Shown here: positions 12,518 to 23,782 of the stretch, one piece after another | Position numbering within the stretch: the stretch's first letter is position 1 | How the letters are laid out: the number at the start of each line of letters is the position of its first letter | From: Rhodocollybia butyracea | Taxonomy: Eukaryota > Basidiomycota > Agaricomycetes > Agaricales > Omphalotaceae | Direction of reading: 5' to 3' | Assembly (NCBI GenBank): GCA_015501585.1 | Contig: JADNRY010000145.1 | Span: 62,001 to 126,000, forward strand | Length of the DNA stretch: 64,000 nt | Program-made: the position numbers and the translations under genes | Notes under the pieces: model-generated | What the model saw: the letters and a program-made list of their open reading frames with translations, nothing else | Database searches by the model: none | What the model was told of the DNA's origin: nothing

Positions 12518-15087
12518 ATGCTTCGCCTCATTCGTTACATCGCCCTCCTTTCTGGACTCAGCGCCTCTATGGCGGCTGGGGTTCCCAGTCGTCGCTCGAT
12601 GGTCGTGCTCGAATCGCGCGAGCCTCCTGCTCATTTTGCGAATGCCGGCTCCCCGGCTCCCGACACCACTCTGAACTTGAAGATTGCCCTCACCGCTGCG
12701 AACAGGGATGGTCTGGAGCAGAAACTCTTCGACGTCAGTACACCAGGAAATGTACTGTATGGCCAGCATTTAAGCTATGAAGAAGTATGTATCCCAGTCG
12801 TGTTGCGCGCTTTTATTTTTAGTATTAAACCGAGTTCTAGGCCAAAGCCTTTGCAGGTCCCACCCCCGATACTGTACAAGCGGTCACTTCCTGGTTGAAT
12901 GAAAACGGGATTCAAAATATTGCTACCACGGGCGCGTTCGGTGAATGGTTGGGGTTCTCGGTTCCCGTATCCACCGCCAACTCTCTTTTCAATGCCAACT
13001 ACCAGCAATTCAATGAGATCGGCGGCCCCACAAAGTTGACTAGGACATTGACATACTCTATTCCCGCTGACTTGCAGCCACATATCAACATAGTTCATCC
13101 CAGTACCGATTTCGTCAGAGTATCCAAAGGCCCCCAATTCCACACTCCCGTTCCTAGTAGCGGCTCGAACAACACTGCCAGGTCACTCATTGATCCCATT
13201 ACGTGTGATTTGGCCATTACACCTCCTTGTCTGCAGGACTTGTATGGAATCCCAACCAATAGCGCTACTCAACAGACCAACCAACTTGGTGTATCCGGGT
13301 TCCTTAATCAATGGCCTCAGGTGAGATAGCATACTTATATGCAGAAGATGTTTCCCTGATTTCTAGATTAAAGCATGCAGACTTGCAGCACTTTTTGGAG
13401 ACCTTTGCTAATGTCCCATCATCTACCTCTTGGCAATTGGAAATTTTAGATGGTGGTTCAGACCCGCAAGGTGCCGAGAATGCTGGTATCGAAGCTGTGA
13501 GCTCAATTCTCAATTTCATTGTGCGACTCAATCTGATTCAAACCTAAACGTTAGAACTTGGACACACAGGTTCGTCATGTACTTATGGCCTGCAGAGACT
13601 TTAACCAACCCTTCTCGAAGTATACCCTTGGCCTAGCCAATGGGGTACCGGTAACTTTTTTCTCAGTAGGCGAAGACAACAAGGACGGTGACCTGGATGG
13701 GTTCCTCGATCTCATGAACTTTATTAACTCTCAACCTTCACCCCCTTTTGTGAGTCAAACTGGTTGCACGCCAGGATCGCTGATACTGACATACCTGATC
13801 GTAGGTTCTTACTACCAGGTGCATTGATACACCTGGGTGATTGATACTTTGACTAACTCTTCCTTGCTAGCTATGGCGCCGACGAGCGTGATATCAGTCC
13901 TGGCCTGGCCAACCAGCTTTGCGATGGATACATGATAGCAGGTATGTCTCCGCAAATTCCGCCGTTCGATTGATAACGCTAATGTAAGGTGTGTAGGTGC
14001 CCGAGGAGTATCTGTCATTTTCTCGTCTGGTAAGTAAATTCACGGAGTTTGCTTTGATTGTGCTTCCTCACAAATCGCTTGAAGGTGATGGTGGTGTCGT
14101 GAGTCTTCGCTGATTCAAAACTTATAGCAAAATATTAACTTTCAAGGAAGTCTGGAAGTCAATCGCAAAGTTGCTCGTCATTCATACCAACATTCCCAAG
14201 TGGATGCCCCTTCCTTAGTAGGTCGTCCCGTTGTACTGTTGAATGTTTTCTGATCTCCTGATTCTTTTCCAGCTTCTGTCGGTGCTACCCAGGGTGAAGA
14301 GGAGACCGGCGCATCTTTCTCTGGTGGTGGTTTCTCCAACATCTTTGCTCGTCCCTCTTACCAAGCCGATGCTGTTGGGGGATACTTGAGCACTCTTGGA
14401 AACACCAACGCCAACCTCTTCAACCCCAGCGGCCGTGCGTACCCTGATGTTTCTGCGCAAGGTGCTAATTTCGTAATTGTCAATGGAGGTGAGTGCTCCT
14501 GCTCCCCTACAGAGAACTTTATCCTCACTCTTCTCTTAGGTGAAGTTGGTACTGTCGATGGTACTTCCTGCTCCGCTCCGGTTTTCGCCAGTATCATTGC
14601 TTTGATAAACGAGTTAGTAATTACATTAGACAACCATACAGTCGCTGATTATTATCTCAGCCGTCTTATTGCTGCTGGGACGTCGCCTCTTGGCTTTTTA
14701 AACCCATTGTAAGTTTTACAGACGTCCTATCTAAGCATCTCAATTGCTCATCGACCGCTCTTAGTTTATACATGAACCCTGATCTACTCTCTGACATCAC
14801 AAGTGGTGAGGCATCTTCAGATTAAGATATCTAGCTATAGTTCTAATGTTTTTTTGCAAGGTGACAATCCCGGATGTACGCAAGCACATAGACACTACAG
14901 TTCCTAAACTGATTGCCCTTTTTTTTTGCTAGGTAATACCACCGGCTTCCCTGCAAAAGCTGGATGTAAGTATACTATTCTTTCTCTCTCCCTCATTAAA
15001 CTAAAGTGATGTGCTTTCGCAGGGGATCCCGTCACAGGTTTAGGCACTCCGAAATTTGAAAGCCTTGCCGCTGCTGTTGGACTATAG
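12518..15087 (+). CDS. Sedolisin-type serine-carboxyl protease (MEROPS S53), secreted, copy 1
   Basis: Sixteen exons join in frame to 584 residues. The N terminus MLRLIRYIALLSGLSASMAA is a signal peptide. A pro-kumamolisin activation domain follows (YGQHLSYEE, then AVTSWLNENGI), and the mature enzyme begins near ITPPCLQDLYGIPT. The catalytic set of the family is complete: Glu and Asp in GIEANLDTQ, the oxyanion Asp in FSSGDGG and the nucleophile Ser in GTSCSAP. The calcium-site motif DITSGDNPGC and the closing WDPVTGLGTP are also present. S53 enzymes are acid endopeptidases or tripeptidyl peptidases used in extracellular digestion. Three exons are tiny: 13805-13818 (14 bases), 14085-14098 (14) and 14861-14875 (15). 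Introns are 46-58 bases. No defect is seen. Copy 2 at 32.5 kb is a pseudogene. Confidence 0.92.
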
Positions 15088-15610
15088 AATCCTGTCATTC
15101 CGTTGAACACATCTTTTATTTGGTGATTGTTTTACATTATTATAGTATTCAAGTAAGTACAAATGTATGTTATAAAGTTTCAGGGTGCAACACTTTCTCC
15201 AACTCGCTCAATATCTTGTCCCATTGCTGGCTTTGAAAGAAAAATATCACACAACAATTCTTTTTCTCTTTCTTTCATCTCGGAGACAAGCAGCATTGGT
15301 AGGCCTAGTACGCTACACACCGCTGCAAACTCTATCCTTGAGGGTAGTAATATTCTTGCCAATTGAGGAGCTCTCCGACTTTGTAAGCTGCAAGACAGCC
15401 CAGTCATCTGCATGGTACTCATTCAGTGATCTTATCTGCTTGTATCCCTCACCAGTAACCCATGCGTTGTCTAGTAGATCAATTTGCCAAGGATGCTTGG
15501 ATATTAGGGAAGGTCCGGTCTGGCCAAGGTCGAGGAGTTGTGGGTTGGTGTCACAGATGGCGCAAAGGGTGAGCGAGTGATTTCCTTTTTCAAAGCAATC
15601 ATATTATTGA
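15088..15610. repeat. 3-prime flank repeated three times in the window
   Basis: The segment from about 15178 to 15610 recurs at about 35360-35815 and at 51051-51563, each time followed by the same hAT left end. It holds overlapping reading frames on both strands; the minus-strand one reads YKQIRSLNEYHADDWAVLQL but matches no family I know. It may be the 3-prime end of a lost gene. Confidence 0.7.
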
Positions 15611-15649
15611 TAAAGATGGACACGAGTCCGGTTCTTTACAGGGGACCCG

Positions 15650-16224
15650 AGGACCCCGGACTATAGGCTTGGAACTATGATCCCAAAATTCTTGAAACGG
15701 ACCACTATGATGCGAACCAAAATCACTAAATTTTGGTCGACTATGATGCGAACTGGTCTGAGGGTTCAAAAATGGCTGGAAAAAGCGCCGAAACGCAACT
15801 TTCGCGTTTTTCGCGTTTTCGAGTGATTCTGAGCGTTTTTGAACATCAAAAATCGCCGAAGAAATGTAGTACAACTAACTGTCAATTAATAGTAGCCCAT
15901 TTTAGAGAAGACTTTCACCGTTAGAATGAATGAAACCCTTGTTGAAACCCCTTCTGCGTGTTGAGTGATTTCAAAATCTATCTCAAACTCTGGAGACTTT
16001 ATCACTTAAGAAACTAATAAAACTTTCCAAATTTTTGCTGGAGCTAAACATAGTACATGTACTTGGACAGCTGCAATCGCCGCCCAACTTGATGCGAACC
16101 CCTCCTGAAGCTCTGCCTGCGGCGGGCTCTATGATGCGAACTATACATATGGGTTAACCCCCATTTTGGATACCTTTATGATGCGAACCGGGATCATAGA
16201 TCCCAGCCTATAGTCCGGGGTCCT
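15650..16224. mobile_element. Nested hAT-like MITE, 575 bases
   Basis: Inverted ends of about 35 bases start AGGACCCCGGACTATAGGCT and differ at two or three positions. The element is flanked by the 8-base duplication GGGACCCG (15642-15649 and 16225-16232). The copy of the host element at 51.59 kb shows the uninterrupted site. The interior has five copies of a TGATGCGAAC motif, mostly near the ends, probably subterminal binding repeats. No gene is present. Confidence 0.88.
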
Positions 16225-16352
16225 GGGACCCGCGGGTTTGACCCGTGAGAAAACCCGTCTGACTGGGATCCGTCGGATCCCGGTACCCGTTCCCATGGGT
16301 CCTGGTCAAATCAGGGGTCATGTTTCTGAAAATAACTCAAACCCGCGGGTAC

Positions 16353-16498
16353 GTGAAAGAGTCCGGAGCGTGCAAAGGAATCTGTGTTTTCGTACGACTG
16401 ATGACACACGATTTAGACGCCCGCTCTTCTTCCTGAACCACGCACCATCGCTCTCGCTCCTAGCGTACAAACACGTCTTTCACTTAGCTTTCTTCTGC
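16353..16498 (+). repeat. Ngaro split direct repeat A1
   Basis: It begins GTGAAAGAGTCCGGAGCG and is identical to A2 (23035-23180) except for two substitutions. It marks the exact left end of the element. Confidence 0.9.
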
Positions 16499-16607
16499 TT
16501 TTCTTTTACATAGCTCGATTAACCGTTAATCAGGCTCTGGTGCATTTTCTTCAGGATCGCCCTTTTGGTTTTTGCTGCATTGTCACGGTGCTTTCTTCCT
16601 GCTCTAC

Positions 16608-19230
16608 ATGGCAGAAACACGTCAACAAAAAGCCAAGAGGACCCTTGAACAGTGGAGCATGGACCGAAGGTCTCGTGTCGCGCCTGTCGCCAAGGCTCAA
16701 GAAGCCAGTAGCGTTCAGGGCTCAGCGCGCGCGAGTCCTTTGACCCTTCAGTCTCCCAGACCAGGTTCTTCCAACCTCCCGGCCAGATCGCATACTCCTG
16801 GTGACGACTCTGACTCTGCTCAAGGAGATGCACAGGGCGAGTCCCCAACGAGTGGCCCTTCTCTGGATCCTTCCTTTCCGATATCTGAGAGGCCATTTCC
16901 GGCAGGTTCTTCATCTTCGCTACTTCCGGCCCTGCGCATACTCCCTCCTACTCCTGCGAGGGACCATGCCCTTCCATCTCCTGACAACGCATTTCCGAGT
17001 AACTTCCGTCTCTTGCGATCTCCTTCAGCGGCGTCCACATCGCCTCCTGTTCAATCCGATTCCAGACGGCCTCTACATTTCGTGGAGCAGAGGGTAGATT
17101 GTCCCTCAGGCACGTTCCATCCTGCAGTGACAATGAGACCCCCTTCCAGGTTTGGTACGCGTCCGGGTGCTGCCGACTATGACTTCCGCACTCAGGCACA
17201 ACTCTCCCAAGCAGCAGGTTTCCTTCTCGCCTGCATCTGCCCGTGCAGACTCTCCTCTCATGGGTTCCGGTCAGTCTGCCGTTGATGCTTTTGGAGGTAC
17301 ACGACTTTGTATATATACTCATGGACCCAGTTGATGCATATATGCTGTTGTTATTACACAGGCAGCATGCTGGGCGCCTCTGCTTCCATGGCTACGCTGG
17401 GCCCTGCTACAGGGTTCCTTGCTCCTCCTCCTTGGCAATCTGGACCAGTTTCTGGGTTGGTTGGCAAGGGGAAAGGTACATTTATTTCACCTTGGACACT
17501 TCATTGGCTTACAAGGCTCGCTCCACAGAGCCAATTCGTGGCGAGGGTTCAATTCTCCCTCGCTCACAGAGCGTGGATGGTACAGACATACGTAGAGATC
17601 CTGGGCTGCGTGGAGTGCCTCAGTCGCCTTCGCTTCGAGATGACTGTGGCGGCTCGCGCAGGGCATATGATTACAGGGGCTTGTCCCCGAGGGACGCTGA
17701 CGGCAGACGTCGTATGTCGAGATCAGTCGATGGTAGGCCGGGCAAGGGTTTGCCCACCAGGGAAGCTCTCCCGCCCATCGGCTCCTTTGACTTTCCTGGG
17801 CAGCCTCCCATATCCACTATGTCAGCGGGTCAGCTACATTCCCCTTACATCTCTCAGGGCTTTCATTGCATCAGCCAACTGCAGCATACCCCTACACTCA
17901 CTCACATGGCCAGGTACCCTTGTATCCATCTTCTCATCCTGCTCCTTCGGGTCAGTTTCCACCTTCGATTCAGTTCGCAGCTTGTGCTCCTACTTTGCAT
18001 TCGGCGGGTCACTATCCCCCTACCTCAGTTCCGCCTTTTCCATTTCTGGCCCAGCATCCATCGGCCTCCATGTCTTCATATCTCTCTTCCCAGCACGCGC
18101 CTTACACGCAGGCTGCTCACTCTCATGCCGCTGTCCCGCAGGTAACTCGTTCTGCCGGGCACTACAGGCCTCTTGCTACATCCTTTGCGCCATCTTACGC
18201 ACCGATCCATCCACCGACCTATCCTCCTTCTGACCCGCCATGACCTCCTTCAAAGAAGAAGGGAAAGGAATGGAGGAATCCTGCACTGATCATCTGAGAG
18301 TCAAAATGACCGCGCTCTACAGAGCACCCATAGCTTCAATGTGGAGGTCGTGAATGCTCTTTGTTCGGGATGGCCAGTTTGCGTTCCTCTCGCTCTTTTT
18401 GGCTCGCTGTACAATAACTCCTCTCTTGGCTCGACCCCAGACTATGGGAGTGCCCTCCATTTGATCAATGTCGGCAATAGCATTGGTCTCAAGCACGCGA
18501 CCAGATTCAAGGACTATCCAGTCGCTGATATCAGTGAAAAGGAGTGGTCCATCATCTCAGTCAACATGCCCCGCATGATTGCCGAAGAATTCATTCCCTC
18601 CGATGAGACCGACGTCGGAAGTGACACCGCTTTGGGAGTAGCCCAGATGTTTGCGACCTTCTTTCATTCCATACAGGCCAGGCCCGATTTCAACATCGCG
18701 TTTGGACAGTACAAGGAGTATGCGGACCAAGGATACAAGTTCTGGCATGCGTACCCTAGCAAGGAGATCAATCTCAGCTATTTTAACGAACGGAAGTTTC
18801 AGGAGGTCTTGAACTTCTTCCAGACTGTTGAAACCGCAAATGCCAAGGCGGCCACCGCTGCATCCTCCAGTGCCACCGCATCCTCTAGCAGGTCCTCACA
18901 AGGGTCGTTGTCGACCCAGCCAGGGAGTTCCGCTTGTCGGACTCAACGAGGAGATCGCTCCGAGTCTTTTTGAAACAAGTCTGGTCGTCGTTCCAATGAA
19001 ACGGCCACGATCCCCGACCTCTCCTGCTGGATCTGCGGAGGTAAACACAAGTTCACTGCACACGTTGAAAAAGATGTTGACTATGTCCGCAAACGAGGCA
19101 AGTTGTGGGTCAACAAGTCAGACCAGTCCGTTTGCATTGGCTGGAACGGACCTAACGGCTGTTCATACAAGGACTGCTCCTACTTGCACCATTGTGGCAG
19201 ATGTGGAAGTTCAAGCCACACCTCTCGCAC
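16608..19230 (+). pseudogene. Ngaro gag gene, frameshifted
   Basis: The frame opens with MAETRQQKAKRTLEQW at 16608 and is rich in Ser, Pro and Gly. Two introns are visible (about 17300-17361 and 17475-17510, GT..AG). The frame then changes near 17860, meets stops around 18240-18300 and resumes at about 18341 with a 210-codon block containing the folded core (FKDYPVADISEKEW, then FHSIQARPDFNIAFGQYKEY). A third frame at about 19020-19225 encodes a Cys/His-rich end with C-x2-C (SCWICGGKH) and a final HHCGRCGSSSH, a nucleic-acid-binding zinc motif found at the end of DIRS/Ngaro gag proteins. So the capsid-like protein is present but needs several frame changes to be read through. Confidence 0.75.
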
Positions 19231-21186
19231 CCACACCTGAGCTCCCTTTCTCTTCCACAACTCGCTTGATACCAGAGGCGTGGACGAGACTGTTGACGGA
19301 AGCTGGGATTATAGATGAATACAAGCATATACCCCTCGGACTCAAGGAGGGTTTTTGCATCGGTTTAGAGAACAAAAAAATCGCAGATACGTACATTCCC
19401 AACAATTATTTCAGAACAGAGGCAGAAGCCGAAATCATTCGAGCCAAATTCCATGACGAGATACAACTCGGTCGTCTTGCAGGTCCTTTTCACAAACACA
19501 AAATCCAATCGTTCTTAGGCAATTTCAGAACAGCTCCGATGGCTGTCATAGCACAAGGTCCCAGAAATCGCATAGTTATTGATCACTCGCATCCAAGCAA
19601 GAATTTCTTGCATTCATTCCATTGTCCACACTCTACCCTACCTCTCCTCTTGATCATCCCAGCGATACCCACTGCGATACCTCACTTGATTCTGTTACAT
19701 CTCCTTTTACACTCTTGCATCCTACTCCTCCTCTCGATCGTCCCAGCGATACCCACCGCGATACCTCGCCTGGTTCTGTTACATCTCCTTCTACTCCCAC
19801 CGATCCGAGAACAACGTCCATAAACTCGTTGATTGATCCAGATGATTTCAAGTGCGACTGGGGCACTTTCTCAGACTGTTTTATCTTGATAGCATCAGCT
19901 CCGGAAGGTACATGCACTCATGGGCTATGGTACATTCATAAACTGATATACTCCTCACAGGTACAGAAGTGGCCATGTTTGATGTTGACGCTGCCTTTCG
20001 CAATATCCCACTTCATCCCTCCGTGTGGCCTCACGTTGCATTATTCTTCCTTGGGATGGTTTACCTTGACCTCTGCATGAACTTTGGTGTTCGCTCAGCG
20101 CCAGGACTTTTCGGCAACCTCGCAGATGCCCTGGTCAAGATATTCTTGTTCTACGGTGTCGATGCCGTCCTCAAATGGGTTGATGACTTCATCTTCTTTC
20201 GATATCCCACACGTCGTTTCGCCGATGGCAGTTTTGAGTTTTCTTACGATGCTTCTCTGGTCTGGAAAATCGCAGCGACCCTAGGGTGGCCATGGGCTCC
20301 AAAAAAGTTCATGGATTTCAATACATCCTTCACGTACATTGGCTTCTTATGGCACATCGCCAACAGAACCGTCGAACTTCCTAAAGAAAAGAAACTCAAA
20401 TATCTGGCAAGAGTTGTTCTATGGCTCAAACCGAGTGCTAAGATGTCTCTGGCTGAAGCAGAAACTCTTATCGGAACACTGAATCATGTCTGCCTTGTAG
20501 TCCCATCTGGCCGCGCGTACCTAATGAAACTCTATGCTTTCCGCGGCTTGTTCAAACACCGGGAACACTTGGAATATCGTCGCCACACTGTTAACCAACA
20601 GACTCGCGATGACATCCAATGGTGGTCAGACAGATTGAGTGAGGACTTCCTCGGTCTCCGGATCAAGGAGATCCCCCCATTCTCTTCCATTTCCCTTTTC
20701 GTGGACACGTCTACAAGCTGGGGCATTGGCCTCATCATTGATGGCAAGTGGCTTGCATGGGAGTTAAAACCAGGTTGGGAAGGTCTCAACAACAAACGCC
20801 ATATTGGTTGGGGAGAGATGGTAGCTGTTGAACTCGCTCTTCATACTCTCATAACCTCCGGATACAGAGACACCCGCATCCTGATTTGCTCTGACAATGA
20901 GGGTGTAGTCAGCGCGTTGAAGAAAGGAAACTCGAGGGGACACGAGCAGAACCTGATCCTCAGGAAGAGCGTGGAACTTATGCAAGAGCATGGTATATGG
21001 ATTGACTGTACCTGGATTTTGACCCACGAAAATCCTGCCGACGGTCCCTCCAGAGGAGTTTTTCCCAGACACGCTGATCTGTATCACAAGCCTCTGAAAA
21101 TTCCCCGTCATCTAGAAGCTCTGGTACATAGATCAGTTACACCGAACGATCCTAGAGTTCTAGGCATTGTCATTCCCCATACATAA
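19208..21186 (+). pseudogene. Ngaro reverse transcriptase - RNase H, one frameshift in the N-terminal part
   Basis: The N-terminal part (IPEAWTRLLTEAGI, then FLGNFRTAPMAVIAQG) runs in one frame to about 19600. A Ser/Thr/Pro-rich linker with a directly repeated segment of about 80 bases (19652-19800) continues in another frame to 19907. After a 53-base intron (19908-19960) the polymerase core follows: AMFDVDAAFRNIPLHPS, the catalytic loop LKWVDDFIFF (W-V-D-D in place of Y-x-D-D, common in this clade), then RNase H with LFVDTSTSWGIG, WGEMVAVELALHTL, CSDNEGVVSALKKG and the closing ADGPSRG. The 405-codon second exon is open to its stop at 21186. It would copy element RNA to DNA and degrade the template. 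Confidence 0.88.
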
Positions 21187-21326
21187 GCAGTATACATTGT
21201 TACCTTACTTCAGTATACATTGTTACATCGTTACCTTGTACATTCAAAATTTAGTCCTTATCACGTACATCCCCAAAAACGCGGGAACACAGCCACATAT
21301 TCTCTCTTGAGGACTTCCACAACATC

Positions 21327-22406
21327 ATGCCTCACTACACTCTATACCTCCGCAACAATGCTTCACAAATTCACTCTACTACTATACAAGGCCTAGAAAA
21401 TCTCAGTGCGAAAGCTAGAAGCACACTTGCTGCTTCGACACGGTCTGAAACTGCTCTGCGCAAATGGAAACGCGTCCGTCATTATCTCGAATGGTGCGAA
21501 GATAGGAAACTCACCGCTGCAGAAACTCTTCCGGCTCCCGAGTGGTTACTTTGTGAATACGCAGCTTCGTTTGCGGGTTCAGTGGCAGGAGGTACAGCCA
21601 GCGGTTACATCTCGGCTCTGAGAGGCTGGCATACAAGGAAAGGTGCAGCATGGAATGGTGGCAAGAATTTACGCGACATGTTGCGAGGTGTAGAACGCCA
21701 AGCTCCCGCTTCCTCGCGACGCGAAGAACGCCTCCCAGTTAAAGAAGAGTTCATCGAACATCTCCACTACGATCTCGACCTTTCAGGTACCAATGGTCTA
21801 CATGTATGTGTCGCAGCTCACGCCAAAATGATCTGGTCAGGCCAGATGAGAGCTGGTGAACCTTTACCCTCCAGTCCTGATATCTCCAAGTTCTCGCCAC
21901 TCGACCATCCTACGGTCATGAATCTCAGCAGGCCAAGCGCCAATGGTTCCAGAAAGTTGAAGCTACCACGAACTAAGACCGAGCCTGTACGAGGCGAGAC
22001 AGTCATCCTCTCATCCATCCCAAACCCGGTCACTAATCCCAACCCAGCACTGGACTTTCATATCTACATCAACAATCTCGTTCCGAGCGATCCCTTATGT
22101 GCATATCGTGACAGTCGTGGTCAGCTTAGAGTTATGTCCAAAAAACTCTTCATGGACACCTGCAATGAAGTATGGGCCAGGCATGGCATCCCTCGCATAA
22201 CCGGCCACTTGTTTCGCATTGGGAGCACGACCCATCTGCTTCTTTTAGGAGTTCCTCCTGATGTTGTCAAAGCCACGGGAAGGTGGAAATCTGACTCGTT
22301 CCTGAAATACTGGAGGAACCTCGACTCTTTAGCTTCGCTCCACATCCACAGATTTCACTCCCAGCAATCTTATGCCTCGCAGGTCAATCCGGCCTATCAC
22401 CACTAG
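21327..22406 (+). CDS. Ngaro tyrosine recombinase (integrase)
   Basis: This 359-residue single exon is intact. The catalytic set of the phage-integrase fold is visible: Arg175 in GQMRAGE, His294 and Arg297 in GHLFRIGS, Trp320 in ATGRW at the usual His/Trp position, and the nucleophile Tyr328 in SFLKYW. The N-terminal half has the SAM-like core-binding helices (TLAASTRSETALRKWKRVRH). It would integrate the circular DNA copy by site-specific-like recombination, which agrees with the absence of a target duplication at the element ends. It lies 140 bases after the RT/RNase H stop. Start ATG 21327 is the first in the frame. Confidence 0.93.
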   Translation: MPHYTLYLRNNASQIHSTTIQGLENLSAKARSTLAASTRSETALRKWKRVRHYLEWCEDRKLTAAETLPAPEWLLCEYAASFAGSVAGGTASGYISALRGWHTRKGAAWNGGKNLRDMLRGVERQAPASSRREERLPVKEEFIEHLHYDLDLSGTNGLHVCVAAHAKMIWSGQMRAGEPLPSSPDISKFSPLDHPTVMNLSRPSANGSRKLKLPRTKTEPVRGETVILSSIPNPVTNPNPALDFHIYINNLVPSDPLCAYRDSRGQLRVMSKKLFMDTCNEVWARHGIPRITGHLFRIGSTTHLLLLGVPPDVVKATGRWKSDSFLKYWRNLDSLASLHIHRFHSQQSYASQVNPAYHH

Positions 22407-22636
22407 TTCTCGCACACAGTCTTATACTCACTACTTTTGAGTGATACATACACTTGTACTTCGATTCATTTAAAGACCACCGCTCTTTACTTCTAACCAT
22501 CAAATACCATGTCTACTTAATTCTTCTTCTCGAGACAATCAAATTAACTCCGCTACCATGATAGAGACCTCCTTGACACTCAATTTGACTAAGTTTCCAC
22601 TTACGAAAAAATTCATAAGACCAGACCATGTGTCTA

Positions 22637-22724
22637 AACTCCTGCAGGGACTCGAACCCAGCCGCTGGCTAATTACTGATAGGCCCCTTTCACACGGCAC
22701 CCAGACCACTACTCCATCAGGAGC
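22637..22724 (-). tRNA. tRNA-like sequence 3, anticodon not assignable
   Basis: Read on the minus strand, 7-base ends GCTCCTG and CAGGAGT pair (one G-T). The T-arm contains GGTTCGAGTCC, a perfect B-box match, and the D-arm carries TAGTGGTCTGG. The anticodon stem does not fold well, so this may be a tRNA-derived relic. It lies between the recombinase gene and B1. Confidence 0.3.
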
Positions 22725-22893
22725 CACTTACACTTCCAAAATTTTCTCATTTACCGTCGAGGCTTCGCCTCCGCGGAAGTCTTGGGCAAGCCCTGTGGGT
22801 GAGTCTGTCATTAGCATGACACGACGCGACCTCCGCTACATCTTCGCTGGTTGGGACTCATGTCACACCTGCTGACGTCTCACCACAGAATCA

Positions 22894-23034
22894 GTATCAT
22901 GGAAAATTATCCTGTTCGCCGGAAAAGAATCCGGCGCACCTGCGTTAATTTTCAGTGTTGTCCTTCTGCACACTTAACGGCAGTAGTACTGAAGATCCTC
23001 TAGTCGTAAGAGTGGTCATCTGTCCAATCCGAAA
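22894..23034 (+). repeat. Ngaro split direct repeat B1
   Basis: It begins GTATCATGGAAAATTATCC and ends CCGAAA. It matches B2 (23783-23923) except for two substitutions. The B1/A2 junction recreates the joint of the element ends. Confidence 0.9.
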
Positions 23035-23180
23035 GTGAAAGAGTCCGGAGCGTGCAAAGGAATCTGTGTTTTCGTAAGACTGATGACACACGATTTAGAC
23101 GCCCGCTCTTCTTCCTGAACCACGCACCATCGCTCTCGCTCCTAGCGTACAAACGCGTCTTTCACTTAGCTTTCTTCTGC
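23035..23180 (+). repeat. Ngaro split direct repeat A2
   Basis: It is the copy of A1, starting directly after B1 with GTGAAAGAGTCCGG. Confidence 0.9.
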
Positions 23181-23321
23181 CCCGCCCACCATCCCATTAC
23201 AATAACCTGTACAACAGCGCCTCTGTATTTCAATAATGTACAACATCGTCTGGCAGATCTTCCCTCAATCCTTGCCTCCTGAACATACACAATACATTCT
23301 AGTTACACTGGGATCATATCA

Positions 23322-23425
23322 TGTCCTGATAGTGCAATGGTCAACACAATGAATTAAGTGTCTAGTGACGCTATGGCAATTTACATTAAAATTCATAGAT
23401 GGAGGTTCGAATCCCCTCAGGACAC
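23322..23425 (+). tRNA. tRNA-like sequence 1 with intron-like insertion, anticodon not assignable
   Basis: The ends TGTCCTG and CAGGACA form a perfect 7-base acceptor stem. A-box TAGTGCAATGG and B-box GGTTCGAATCC both fit the Pol III consensus. An anticodon-stem pair ATGAA/TTCAT encloses a long loop, as in an intron-containing tRNA. One T-stem pair is mismatched. It lies in the spacer between A2 and B2 of the Ngaro element. Confidence 0.35.
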
Positions 23426-23506
23426 TGATTTAAAATTTTGCCTGTAAAATTGAATTTCACAATTCAATTCGCTCCTAAATCTACGTTCAATCTACATATA
23501 GTACAC

Positions 23507-23604
23507 ACTTATATTGTCAAGTGGTTAAGACACCTTGAATTCCTGCACCAATCTGCCACTTGAAAGATTTCGAGGAGACGGAAGTTCAATTCCTCCTATA
23601 AGTA
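23507..23604 (+). tRNA. tRNA-like sequence 2 with intron-like insertion, anticodon not assignable
   Basis: Acceptor ends ACTTATA and TATAAGT pair perfectly. The D-arm has GTC/GAC around AAGTGGTTAA. The anticodon stem CCTTG/CGAGG encloses a long loop. The T-arm core is AGTTCAATTCC with one mismatch. It lies 80 bases after tRNA-like sequence 1 on the same strand. Confidence 0.3.
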
Positions 23605-23782
23605 CTGCTAAAGAAGCGAAAGTATTTTTCCACTCCTCAAGTGGAATTACAGGCAAGTTACCATTGGCGTTATTTTTCAGTGTTAACCCAAAACCACTAT
23701 TCATATGTGGATATTCAGTACTGCTGACGGCAGCGCGAATAAATCGTCCTAACCACGCTTTAATCTCGCTGCAACACCCAAG

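Larger units (their letters stand above)
12007..15640. repeat. Segmental duplication, protease part, unit 1
   Basis: The stretch from CGCTTC at 12007 through the 5-prime end of the hAT element (to 15640) matches 32045-35844 almost base for base, including promoter, gene, introns and 3-prime flank. Differences are substitutions, a 10-base deletion and a 213-base solo LTR in copy 2. Confidence 0.9.

Noticed and set aside
16519..16914. Minus-strand frame of 131 codons within the Ngaro element
   Set aside because: It lies antisense to the start of gag and shows no domain.
22558..22875. 105-codon plus-strand frame after the recombinase
   Set aside because: It overlaps the antisense tRNA-like sequence, has no motif, and sits in the noncoding tail of the element.
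16353..23180. LTR retrotransposon with direct repeats at 16.35 and 23.03 kb
   Set aside because: The repeats do not lie at both ends. The second repeat pair, the recombinase gene and the absence of a target duplication fit Ngaro instead.
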